64,000 nucleotides of DNA, from positions 186,001-250,000 of the forward strand of contig NZ_PVEN01000003.1 in the NCBI RefSeq assembly GCF_002973525.1. The letters run 5' to 3'. A program made the position numbers and the translations under genes. Positions 44,591-53,180 of this stretch are shown here, one piece after another. This DNA comes from Paraburkholderia sp. BL21I4N1. GTDB lineage: Bacteria > Pseudomonadota > Gammaproteobacteria > Burkholderiales > Burkholderiaceae. The notes under the pieces are model-generated. The model did no database searches, was not told the DNA's origin, and saw only the letters and a list, made by a program, of their open reading frames with translations. The first letter of the stretch is position 1; every line of letters begins with the position of its first letter.

Positions 44591-46912
44591 CTAGCGCGCC
44601 ACGTAGCCCTCCGGCGTCGTGACCGCGTCCTTGAACACGCTCGCGTTGCCGGACACCACGTAGAGCGGGGCGGGCGACAGTTTCAGACTCACCACGCCGT
44701 CGCGGTACGGCAAGCTCGTCGCGTTGCCCATCATGTCGAACGCGCTTACGTTGCCCGTGGTGCCTGGCGCGTCGATGCGCAGCTTGTAATCCACGCTGCG
44801 GTTCGCGTCGAAACCGGATCTGGCGTTCCATGCGTCGTTGTCGTGGGTCCAGAGGGCGGTCACGATCTTGCCGCCGCCGAGCCGCTGGAACGCGTAGGCA
44901 TAAACGCCTTGCGGCAACCCTTTGAGTGGCCCGAGCGTGCTGGTGCCGTCGATGATGCGGGTCATCGCGGCCACCGCAAGCGCGGCCGGTTTCGGGCTGA
45001 TGCGCGCCGGACCGTAGGCGCCGGTCGGGTGATCGAGTTCGAAGAAAATCCCGTAGCCGGGCGCGGCGTCCGGCATATCCGCCAGATAGAAGATATAGGT
45101 CATGTCGGCGCCTTCGCCGAGCAGGATCAGATGCGTGCGCGCCACCACCGCGGCCTGCGCGTACAACACGTTCGCGCCGGGGTAGTTCTTGCCGTACGAC
45201 TCGCCGATGTCGTAGCTGATGCCGGTCTCGGTCACGAACAACGGCGCGCCGGGCTTCAGATACAGACGCATCTCGTGACGCAGCGCGCGCATCGACGCCG
45301 GCAGCGCGCCGGACACGGTGCCGTTGTTGCCGGCGTCGGCGACGCGTTCAGGCGGATGCGACGGCGACGTGCCGATGTCGTAATAGCCATGAATCGACAT
45401 GCCGTCCATATAGCGGCCAATACCCTGCGGTCCGAGACGGCGCATCCATTTGACGTTGCCCTGCACCGACGAATACGTCAGCCCCATCACCACCGCATGC
45501 GGATCGGTCTGATGGATGCCTTCCCACACGGCCTTGTACATCGCCATGAAATTCGCGTCGCTGTCGCGCCACGGCAAGCCGCCGTCGGCGTCCGGCTCCC
45601 ACGTCACCTGATAGTAGTTGTCGCGCTGCTGCGGGAAATAGGTCATGCGCGCACGATTCGATTCGGCGCCGACGCGCGTCATGTATTCCTTCATTTGCGC
45701 GAGCGACGTGGGCGCGTAGCTGTGTGTTTCCTTGCCGGTCGGACTGGCCCAGGCCGGAATGCCGTCGAGCTGGATCAGCCGCATGATGTCGCCGCGCTGA
45801 AAGAAAGGCGTGAGCTGTTTCGTCGCGGCGTTAAACGTGCCGCTTTGCTTCGGCTCCTCGACATACCAGTTGCGGTTGTCGTTGACCCACGACAAGCCGA
45901 GCGCGGTATAGACCGGACGGTAGCCGTCGCCATCGCAGCAATGCTGACCTGGCGCGAGATACGCGGTGCCCTGACCGCCGAAGCGATGCAGATCCTCATA
46001 AGGAAAGCGCACTGTGGGCAGCGCGGAGGCGGTGTCCGGCAGCACGCCGAACGTCGCGATACCGGCGGGCCGCGTGCCGCGCGATTCGAGTTGCCCATGC
46101 GCGCGCTCCAGCGACGCGGAGACGGCGAAGTAACCGGCTACCGCCGACGCACAACTGAGCGTGGAGAGCGTCGCGCCCGACGGCACGGCGAAGCGTCCGC
46201 TGGCACGCACGGCGTTCCAGCTATCGCGCATCTGCCAGACCAGCGTGTCGGCTTGCGTGGGGCGCGTGACGAACACCAGCGCGAACGGGCGAGCAAATGC
46301 GAACAGGCGCGTACCGTCGCTCGGTGTGTCGGCTTCCAGCAATGCGCCGTCGGCCGTCGTGCTCACTTGCGAGGTGGGCGCGGAACAGCGCATGCCCTGG
46401 CCGGGCGGCGCTTTCCGTTCGGTTGCGGCGACGGCGGGCGAGCGTGCCGACGTCGCGTTGCCGTTGCTCACTGAAGCAGATGCGGAAGCAGACGCATTGC
46501 TGCTGGCGGCCGCATCCGCGCGACGCTCCGTGAGCGCGATCGCACAGCGTTTGTCGGCGCCGGGCGCCGGATCGCCAAACACCCCGTTATTGCAGTCGGC
46601 GCTGCCCGAGAACGTTTTGACCACGTGCTGCTCGGACGTGCCGTACAGCACGTCGCGCGTGCCCTTAAATCGACAGGTGCCGTTCTCCGCCGCGCAGGTG
46701 GCCCACTTTCTGCCATCGGCGCTGAACTCCGCTTTGTCGGCAACCTTCGCGACGTTGGCGTCCGGCGCGGCGGCCGACGCACCGCGCGGCCCGGGGCTGA
46801 AAACCGACAACCCGATGACAGCCAACGAGGCAGTCACACGCAGGGTCCGTCCGTGATAGCACCGGGCGCCGGCGAGCGTTCGCCGCACGCGATCTTCGCA
46901 TTCGTTCGACAT
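44591..46912 (-). CDS. Secreted glycosidase-like protein, paralogue with N-terminal binding domain
   Basis: A 773-residue exported protein. A signal-like hydrophobic segment lies at about 25-48, then a small Cys-containing domain (ATCAAENGTCRFKGTRDVLYG, about 60-125) of a type seen in secreted carbohydrate-active proteins. An Ala/Ser-rich linker follows (about 130-165), then the same beta-rich plus TIM-barrel-like module as the protein at 37304. Candidate catalytic residues are E439 in YYQVTWEPDAD and E562 in LFVTETGISYD. GGGGA precedes the ATG. It is not lipidated, unlike its paralogue. It may act on the exopolysaccharide of this locus. Confidence 0.78.
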   Translation of the reverse strand: MSNECEDRVRRTLAGARCYHGRTLRVTASLAVIGLSVFSPGPRGASAAAPDANVAKVADKAEFSADGRKWATCAAENGTCRFKGTRDVLYGTSEQHVVKTFSGSADCNNGVFGDPAPGADKRCAIALTERRADAAASSNASASASASVSNGNATSARSPAVAATERKAPPGQGMRCSAPTSQVSTTADGALLEADTPSDGTRLFAFARPFALVFVTRPTQADTLVWQMRDSWNAVRASGRFAVPSGATLSTLSCASAVAGYFAVSASLERAHGQLESRGTRPAGIATFGVLPDTASALPTVRFPYEDLHRFGGQGTAYLAPGQHCCDGDGYRPVYTALGLSWVNDNRNWYVEEPKQSGTFNAATKQLTPFFQRGDIMRLIQLDGIPAWASPTGKETHSYAPTSLAQMKEYMTRVGAESNRARMTYFPQQRDNYYQVTWEPDADGGLPWRDSDANFMAMYKAVWEGIHQTDPHAVVMGLTYSSVQGNVKWMRRLGPQGIGRYMDGMSIHGYYDIGTSPSHPPERVADAGNNGTVSGALPASMRALRHEMRLYLKPGAPLFVTETGISYDIGESYGKNYPGANVLYAQAAVVARTHLILLGEGADMTYIFYLADMPDAAPGYGIFFELDHPTGAYGPARISPKPAALAVAAMTRIIDGTSTLGPLKGLPQGVYAYAFQRLGGGKIVTALWTHDNDAWNARSGFDANRSVDYKLRIDAPGTTGNVSAFDMMGNATSLPYRDGVVSLKLSPAPLYVVSGNASVFKDAVTTPEGYVAR

Positions 46913-47025
46913 GTGTTCCCCGTCTGGTTCTTGGTGCGCGAATTCGTCGGCGGACTGCTAGCGCACCAGGTCGAACCCGCCTTGACTGCCCTCATGCGCC
47001 GAGGTGTTGCGCAAACAACATAGTG

Positions 47026-47052
47026 CATTTCCGCAATCCCCTGGCGGAAATG
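47026..47052. promoter_or_regulatory. Inverted repeat CATTTCCGC/GCGGAAATG
   Basis: A perfect 9-bp inverted repeat with a 9-bp spacer, followed about 30 bp later by a related ACATTCCGC element. Possible operator of the divergent glycosidase gene. Confidence 0.4.
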
Positions 47053-47125
47053 TACCGTCTTGCAGCCGACACATTCCGCCATTGGCCCGCCTATTGCCGG
47101 GTTCGCTAAAGCAGTCTTTTAACCG

Positions 47126-47143
47126 TGTTTCACGTTTGAAACA
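47126..47143. promoter_or_regulatory. Palindrome TGTTTCA-N4-TGAAACA, CRP/FNR-type spacing
   Basis: A perfect 7-bp inverted repeat with a 4-bp spacer (CGTT). Half-sites of five bases separated by four, as in TTTCA-N4-TGAAA, have the geometry of CRP/FNR-family sites. It lies in the AT-rich region between the glycosidase and regulator genes. Confidence 0.45.
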
Positions 47144-47701
47144 TTAATCGTCGCCTTTATATTCAGATGATCGAATAACAACCAATTAAATAATTTCGCG
47201 GCGCTCTGAAGTGCTTATATTAGGCGATGCTTTTCTTTAATGCGGTTCCCTGTTTGTATCGTCAGAAGAAAGTCGAATTGGCGTCAGGCAGGTGAATGCT
47301 GGAGAGGCAAAGAAAATTGCACCCGACGGCTTATAAAAACGAGAAAAAACAGCTTCAAAGCAGTCAAATGTCGGTTGAAAACAAATTGTAACTTCGGTAT
47401 TTCGAGCAGTTGCCGTATGTGTGCTGGCGAACGAAATGGCGCTTTTATTTGCATTAACATTCGCAGAACGCCAATTCTTTCATATGTCGAATCGGCAATT
47501 AATTCGCTGGAAATTCGGACCGGGAAGAATTGTTCCGAAAATCACTGGCTGGTCACCCCATTCGCACGCCAACATGTCTGCTCTATCGGTCATGGCGGCT
47601 AAATGCTTGATTTACGGTGACTATGATGCACTGCACAGAGCCGGCCTCTCTGTGTGGCCGTTCAAGGTGAAAAGTAGATCCGTTTTCTGACGAGGATGAC
47701 T

Positions 47702-48715
47702 ATGACCTGCGCGAGTCTCGAGTCTGCAATGCTGCGCTGGGTGCACGCTCCGAACAAGGGAATGCGTCGCATCGCGATACTGATGTTCAACGACTGTTCG
47801 CTGCAAGGCGCGGGCGTCGTTGCCGAGGTGTTTCAGGTGGCGAACGAACTGGCTTCGTCCGGCTCCGGCGGCTGGCTGTACGACGTGTCGTTCCTGTCGG
47901 CCGACGGCGGCATGGTGACCTCGTCGTCCGCGCTGCGGGTCTGGACCGACGGGCTCGACGCGAGGCATTACGGCGGCTTTGATGCGCTGTATGTGGCGGG
48001 CGGCAAGGGCGCCTTCGCCGCCGCCGGCGACGAACGACTGATCGCCTGGTTGCGCCGGGTGCGCCGCAACACCGGCATGATCCGGCCGATCGCCGAAGGG
48101 CGCGCGCTGCTCGACGCCGCCTATCTGCCAGACGGCAAGGAAAGCGGCGAATTCGGCCAGCAACCGGCCACCTCGCGTCCCACCGAATCGGGCACGAGCG
48201 CAAACGCCAACGCCAACGCCAACGCCGACGGCGGCGACCGCCTCGAATCGATGCGCAGCGCGCTCGCCATGATCAAACGCGATCTGGGCGGCGGTCCGGC
48301 TCGCACGGTGGCCGAGCGCCTGCTTGCCGATTCCTGCTCGAACCTCGCACCGCTGCTCGGCGAAGACGGCGGCCTGAGCCCCGGAGACAAAGTACGCGCG
48401 GCAGCGCGCTGGCTGCAGGAGAACTGCCAGCAGTCCATTTCGATCGCCGACGCCGCGCAATTCGCCGCGATGAGCGAACGCAATTTTCTACGTCGCTTCA
48501 AGATGGAAATGGGCATCACGCCCTCGAGTTTTCTGTTGCACGAACGCCTGGCGGTGACCTGCAGTCTGCTGACCGAATCGGAATTGCCGGTCGACAAAAT
48601 TGCGCGACGCACCGGCATGGGCAACGGTGACCGCCTCGCGAAAGTGTTCCGCAAGCGGATGCGAATTTCCCCCACCGAGTTCCGGATTCAAAGCCGCCGC
48701 ATGGTCGGCGAATAG
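47702..48715 (+). CDS. GlxA-type AraC transcriptional regulator (DJ-1/PfpI + HTH)
   Basis: A 337-residue regulator. The N-terminal DJ-1/PfpI-like domain covers about 20-150 (RIAILMFNDCSLQGAG, FDALYVAGGKGAFAAAG). The C-terminal AraC helix-turn-helix pair covers about 235-335 (ISIADAAQFAAMSERNFLRRFKMEMGITPSSFLL; VDKIARRTGMGNGDRLAKVFRKRMRISPTEF). The linker holds a low-complexity insert with four tandem AACGCC hexamers (48203-48226). The ATG at 47702 is preferred because the GAGG site touches the alternative at 47696. It lies 88 bp before manC in the same direction, so it probably activates the exopolysaccharide operon. Confidence 0.86.
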   Translation: MTCASLESAMLRWVHAPNKGMRRIAILMFNDCSLQGAGVVAEVFQVANELASSGSGGWLYDVSFLSADGGMVTSSSALRVWTDGLDARHYGGFDALYVAGGKGAFAAAGDERLIAWLRRVRRNTGMIRPIAEGRALLDAAYLPDGKESGEFGQQPATSRPTESGTSANANANANADGGDRLESMRSALAMIKRDLGGGPARTVAERLLADSCSNLAPLLGEDGGLSPGDKVRAAARWLQENCQQSISIADAAQFAAMSERNFLRRFKMEMGITPSSFLLHERLAVTCSLLTESELPVDKIARRTGMGNGDRLAKVFRKRMRISPTEFRIQSRRMVGE

Positions 48716-48803
48716 CGCAGACGGGGCCAGCCACAAGGCCGCGCGTCGCGTGGCCCGCGGACAGTTTTTCCGTCGATTTTTTAGAACTAAAAGGATTAGC
48801 ACT

Positions 48804-50408
48804 ATGTTGACCCAGGGAGTTGTGAGCGCTGCGTCGGCCGGGCCGAACGGTGCCGTTACCGAAGCGGCGGGAGCGCGTTGTGCGCGCATCGTCCCGGTCA
48901 TTCTCGCCGGCGGTTCGGGCACGCGCCTGTGGCCCGTGTCGCGAGAGAACTACCCGAAGCAATTGATCGACGTGGTCGGTTCCGATTCGCTGCTGCAAGC
49001 CACCGCGCGACGCATGAACGGCTTTCCGGCCGGCTGGAAAGTCGACGCCGCGCCGATCATCGTGTGCGGCGAGGAACACCGCTTCGTGATCGCCGAGCAA
49101 TTGCATGCCAACGGCGTCGATGCGCGACTGGTGGTCGAACCGGCGCGCCGCGATACGGCGCCCGCGTTGACCATGGCGGCCTCGCTCGCCTGCGCGGAAG
49201 GCGACGACGCGATTCTGATCGTGATGCCGGCGGATCATTCGATCGCCGACATCGTCGCGTTGCAGGGCGCGCTGGAATGCGCGGCGCGCCATGCGGAGCA
49301 AGGCGCGATCGCGACGCTGGGCGTGCCGCCGACGCGGCCCGACACCGGTTTCGGTTATATCCGCATCGGCGCGGCGTTGGCCGACGGTAGCCACGCGATC
49401 GACGGTTTTGTCGAGAAGCCCGCGGAAGAAATCGCGGCGCAGTACGTGGCGGCGGGAACGTACTGGTGGAACAGCGGCATCTTAATCGTGCGGGCGAGCG
49501 TGTGGCTCGACACGCTGAAACGTTTGCAACCGGAGATGCATTCCGCGTGCGAGCGCGCTTTCACCGGTGGTAAGACGGACGGCGCGTATTTCCGTCCGCT
49601 GCTGGAAGCGTTTCTGAGCGCACCGGCGGATTCGATCGACTACGCGGTGATGGAGCGGCTGACCGAAACCGATGCGTCCGCAACGGCATCGGCGGACGGC
49701 CTGAGCGCCGCCGACAGCGCGGCGAATGCAGACCCAAGCACGAGCGCAACCGCGTCCTCGAATCCCTCGGGCGTCGTCGTCAAACTCGACGCCGGCTGGT
49801 CCGACCTCGGCTCGTGGGACGCCGTCTGGGCCGCGATGGATAAAGACGCCAACGGCAACGCCGGGCGCGGTCGTGTGACGTTCGAAGGCGCGGTGTCGAG
49901 CTATGCGCATTCCGAAGGACGACTCGTTGCCTGCGTCGGCACCACCAACGTGGTGGTCGTGGAAACCGCCGACGCCGTGCTGGTGGTCGACCGCTCGCAT
50001 GTGCAGGACGTCAAGGGGCTGGTGTCGCGCATCAAGGCGCAGCACGCGCCCGAAGCCGACGCCCATCGCAAGGTGCGTCGCCCGTGGGGTTTCTACGACT
50101 CGATCGACCACGGCGAGCGCTTCCAGGTCAAGCGCATCGTCGTCACGCCGGGCGCGCAACTGTCGCTGCAACTGCATCACCACCGCGCCGAACACTGGAT
50201 CGTGGTGCGCGGCACGGCGCTCGTCACGCGCGGCGAAGAGCAGTTCCTGCTGAGCGAAAACGAATCGACCTTCATTCCACTCGGCACTCGCCACCGGCTC
50301 GAAAACCCCGGCAAGGTGCCGCTCGAAATCATCGAAGTCCAGTCCGGCACCTATCTAGGTGAGGACGACATTGTGAGGTTTAACGACAACTACGGCCGCT
50401 GTCCGTGA
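48804..50408 (+). CDS. manC: Mannose-1-phosphate guanylyltransferase / mannose-6-phosphate isomerase
   Basis: A 534-residue type II bifunctional enzyme. The nucleotidyltransferase part has LAGGSGTRLWPVSR (about 34-47) and GFVEKP (201-206). The C-terminal cupin isomerase part has RRPWGFYDSIDHGERFQVK, LQLHHHRAEHWIVVRG and a closing DDIVRFNDNYGR. It isomerises Fru-6-P to Man-6-P and makes GDP-mannose from Man-1-P and GTP. An Ala/Ser/Asp-rich insert at about 288-322 interrupts the domain before LDAGWSDLGSW. AAAGGA precedes the ATG. It supplies GDP-mannose to Gmd and Fcl. Confidence 0.93.
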   Translation: MLTQGVVSAASAGPNGAVTEAAGARCARIVPVILAGGSGTRLWPVSRENYPKQLIDVVGSDSLLQATARRMNGFPAGWKVDAAPIIVCGEEHRFVIAEQLHANGVDARLVVEPARRDTAPALTMAASLACAEGDDAILIVMPADHSIADIVALQGALECAARHAEQGAIATLGVPPTRPDTGFGYIRIGAALADGSHAIDGFVEKPAEEIAAQYVAAGTYWWNSGILIVRASVWLDTLKRLQPEMHSACERAFTGGKTDGAYFRPLLEAFLSAPADSIDYAVMERLTETDASATASADGLSAADSAANADPSTSATASSNPSGVVVKLDAGWSDLGSWDAVWAAMDKDANGNAGRGRVTFEGAVSSYAHSEGRLVACVGTTNVVVVETADAVLVVDRSHVQDVKGLVSRIKAQHAPEADAHRKVRRPWGFYDSIDHGERFQVKRIVVTPGAQLSLQLHHHRAEHWIVVRGTALVTRGEEQFLLSENESTFIPLGTRHRLENPGKVPLEIIEVQSGTYLGEDDIVRFNDNYGRCP

Positions 50409-50540
50409 GAAAACGCGGGTCGTTCCGCGTCTTCTCATCGCAGGGAAATCCGGTGGGCCAGCACCCGATCCGGCAGCGTTCGTCAGCAACAAGGCCAGGA
50501 CTCATTTGCGAACAAGAACGGCAAGAACGAGGTAAGCAAA

Positions 50541-51926
50541 ATGCGCAAGTTTCAGGATTTGCTCGCGCGAGTTTTCGATGTCGCGTTGGTGTTGGCGGGG
50601 GCGGCGGTCGCGTCGCAGATCCGCTTCGATTACCTCGCTCAATCCGGGTTCTATTGGGCGCTCGTGATGTTTTGCGCCGCGTTCGCGCTGGCCATCTTTC
50701 CGGCTTTTGGTGTCTATGAATCGTGGCGCGGCCGTTCCAAGCTGCAACTGGCCGGCCAGGTCTCGCTCGCCTGGCTGATGGTGCAGGCCTCGGCGCTGGT
50801 GCTGATGTATTCGCTGCATCGCGCGGACTTCGTGTCGCGGTTGTGGTTCTCGTACTGGACCGCCGTGACCGGCGGTCTGCTGATTGCCTACCGGCTGGTC
50901 GCTCACGCCGCGCTGGCGCGTGCGCGTGGCGCCGGCATGAATCTGCATCAGGTCGCGATTGTCGGTAGCGGCTCGCAGTGCGACGCGATTCTGCGCCGGA
51001 TCGATTCCGCGCCGACCACCGGTTTTCGCGCCACCGCGGTGTACAACACGCGTCCGGACGTGGCGCCCGTGACCGCCGCGCGCGTGCCGGTGTTCGATAA
51101 GGTCGACGCGCTCGCCGACTACATCCGCACCAACGACGTCCACGAATTGTGGCTGATGCTCTCGCTCACCGAAGAGCCGCTGATCTGCTCGCTGATCGGC
51201 GAGTTCCGCGACGACCTGGTGAACATTCGTTTCATGCCGGACGTGCGCAGCCTCGCGCTGTTCGAAGGCAGCGGCGTGATCGATCTGCTCGGCGTGCCGG
51301 CGATCAATCTGGTGGCGTCGCCGCTGTCGGCCAGTTCGATGCTGAAGAAGGAAATCTTCGACCGCCTGTTCGCCGCCAGCGCGTTACTCGGCCTCATGCC
51401 GATTCTGCTGGCGATCGCGATCGCGGTGAAATGCTCGTCGCGCGGACCGGTGCTGTTCAAGCAGAAGCGCAAGGGCGCCGACGGCCGGGTCTTCACGATC
51501 TACAAGTTTCGCTCGATGCGTCTGCATACGGAGGCCAAAGGCACCGTTAGCCAGGCCACGCGCCATGACGCGCGCGTCACGCGAGTGGGCGCTTTCCTGC
51601 GCCGCACGAGCCTCGACGAACTGCCGCAATTTTTCAACGTGTTGCGTGGCGACATGTCGGTCGTAGGACCGCGTCCCCATGCGCTCGAGCACGACGACCT
51701 CTATCAGAAAGTGGTTGCCGGCTATATCAATCGCTACCGCATCAAACCGGGCATTACGGGTTGGGCGCAGATCAATGGTTTTCGTGGCGAAACGGACCGC
51801 ATCGAAAAGATGGAGCGTCGCGTCGAACATGACCTGTATTACCTGGGGCATTGGTCGTTCGCACTCGACATGCGGATCATCGGCGCGACGATCGTTGCCG
51901 GACTGGTGCATCGAAACGCTTACTAA
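50541..51926 (+). CDS. wcaJ: Undecaprenyl-phosphate hexose phosphotransferase (WcaJ-like)
   Basis: A 461-residue polyprenyl-phosphate hexose-1-phosphate transferase. Four N-terminal TM segments (about 10-130) precede a Rossmann-like region ([17 protein letters not shown]). A fifth hydrophobic segment then leads to the catalytic bacterial sugar transferase domain ([66 protein letters not shown]). It starts each repeat unit by moving glucose-1-P or galactose-1-P to undecaprenyl phosphate. A GAGG ribosome site is present. It sits between manC and wza in one transcription direction. Confidence 0.92.
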   Translation: MRKFQDLLARVFDVALVLAGAAVASQIRFDYLAQSGFYWALVMFCAAFALAIFPAFGVYESWRGRSKLQLAGQVSLAWLMVQASALVLMYSLHRADFVSRLWFSYWTAVTGGLLIAYRLVAHAALARARGAGMNLHQVAIVGSGSQCDAILRRIDSAPTTGFRATAVYNTRPDVAPVTAARVPVFDKVDALADYIRTNDVHELWLMLSLTEEPLICSLIGEFRDDLVNIRFMPDVRSLALFEGSGVIDLLGVPAINLVASPLSASSMLKKEIFDRLFAASALLGLMPILLAIAIAVKCSSRGPVLFKQKRKGADGRVFTIYKFRSMRLHTEAKGTVSQATRHDARVTRVGAFLRRTSLDELPQFFNVLRGDMSVVGPRPHALEHDDLYQKVVAGYINRYRIKPGITGWAQINGFRGETDRIEKMERRVEHDLYYLGHWSFALDMRIIGATIVAGLVHRNAY

Positions 51927-51997
51927 GAAGTAGTTAACAAGCACGCTTGGCGCGACCTCCTCTGAGGATCAACGCCGTGGCGCAAGGAGGAAACATC

Positions 51998-53137
51998 ATG
52001 AGCTCGCTTGGTATACGCACGGGAAGTCTCCTGGTTTTCGCTACTGCAACACTGCTGTCCGGATGCGGAAGCGTTCCGGGCCAACGGATGATCACGCCGG
52101 CCGCCCTGCAGGACACGGGCGGGGACTACAGCACCGAGCCCTCGGCGCAACAGCAGATTCCGATCACCGATATCAATCTCGCGCTGCTGCGCAAGATGAA
52201 CACGATGCAGACGTCCACGACCCTGCCGCCGCAGACCGTCGCGCTGTTCGGCAAGCCGACTGCGTACAAGGTCGGCCCGGGCGACGTGCTGCAGATCGTG
52301 GTGTGGGATCACCCGGAACTGGCCGCCGCGCTCGGGCAACCCGCGCAGAACGCCAAGACGACGGACGCCGCGCCCGGCTTTCTGATCGACGAAAGCGGCG
52401 ACGTGCAGTTTCCGTATGCCGGCACCGTGCATGTGGCCGGCAAGGACGTGGCGTCGATCCAGAAGGAACTGCATCGCCGTCTGAGCAACGTGTATCAGAA
52501 GCCGGAAGTGACGGTGCGGGTCGCCTCGTTCCGTAACGCGCAGGTCTACGTGGATGGCGAAGTGCGCACCCCTGGCGCGCAATCGCTGAACGACATTCCC
52601 ATGTCGCTGACCACCGCGATCAGCCAAGGCGGCGGCTTCAGCCCGAATGCGGATCGCAGCCGCGTGGAACTGATCCGCAACGGCGTCACCTATCAGATCA
52701 ACGTGGACGATCTGATCAAGCGCGGCCGCAATCCGTCGGACATCTATCTGCAAGCGGGCGACATGCTGCGGGTGGCCTCGCGTGAAGACAGCGGCGTGTA
52801 CGTGATGGGCGAAGTCAACAAGCCCGCCACGATTCTGCCGATGCGCAACGGCTCGCTGACGCTGTCGCAAGCCATTTCCGACAGCGGCAGTTTCGATTCG
52901 AACACGGCGGCGGCTCGCCAGTTGTTCGTGATCCGCAACTCGATGAGCGACTCGCCGCAGGTCTATCACCTCGACGCCACGTCGCCGGTGTCGATGCTGC
53001 TCGCCAATCAGTTCGAGCTGCAACCGAAAGACGTGGTGTATGTCGGTCAGGGCGGACTGGTCCGCTTCAACCGTGTGCTGAACCTGCTGCTGCCGGCAAT
53101 CAACGCGGCTGTGACGGGCGCTGTCCTCGCGAAATAA
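51998..53137 (+). CDS. wza: Polysaccharide export outer-membrane lipoprotein (Wza family)
   Basis: A 379-residue lipoprotein with lipobox LLSGC (Cys23). The PES domain (AYKVGPGDVLQIVVWDHPEL, then FPYAGTVHVAGKD) is followed by SLBB-type repeats (AQVYVDGEVRTPGAQ; GVYVMGEVNKPATI). A C-terminal hydrophobic stretch, LLLPAINAAVTGAVLA, fits the membrane-spanning helix of the Wza pore. The ATG at 51998 has AAGGAGG 7 bp upstream, the strongest ribosome site in the cluster. It exports the polymer in complex with Wzc, encoded 43 bp downstream. Confidence 0.93.
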   Translation: MSSLGIRTGSLLVFATATLLSGCGSVPGQRMITPAALQDTGGDYSTEPSAQQQIPITDINLALLRKMNTMQTSTTLPPQTVALFGKPTAYKVGPGDVLQIVVWDHPELAAALGQPAQNAKTTDAAPGFLIDESGDVQFPYAGTVHVAGKDVASIQKELHRRLSNVYQKPEVTVRVASFRNAQVYVDGEVRTPGAQSLNDIPMSLTTAISQGGGFSPNADRSRVELIRNGVTYQINVDDLIKRGRNPSDIYLQAGDMLRVASREDSGVYVMGEVNKPATILPMRNGSLTLSQAISDSGSFDSNTAAARQLFVIRNSMSDSPQVYHLDATSPVSMLLANQFELQPKDVVYVGQGGLVRFNRVLNLLLPAINAAVTGAVLAK

Positions 53138-53180
53138 AAAACGTACAACGTGACCTTGAACCGCCGGGCTTTGTTGGGTG

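Larger units (their letters stand above)
46913..47701. promoter_or_regulatory. AT-rich divergent regulatory region before the GlxA-type regulator
   Basis: About 790 bp between the leftward glycosidase and the rightward regulator. Much of 47100-47560 is unusually AT-rich for this genome. It contains an inverted repeat CATTTCCGC (47026-47034) with GCGGAAATG (47044-47052), a further ACATTCCGC copy near 47080, and the palindrome TGTTTCA-N4-TGAAACA (47126-47143). Frames at 47240-47602 and 47421-47690 have no ribosome site or family resemblance, and I do not call them. Confidence 0.5.

Noticed and set aside
47240..47690. Two plus-strand frames in the AT-rich region before the GlxA-type regulator
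   Set aside because: Neither has a ribosome site. Cys, Arg and Lys content is random-like, and they overlap each other in different frames, so the region is better read as regulatory.
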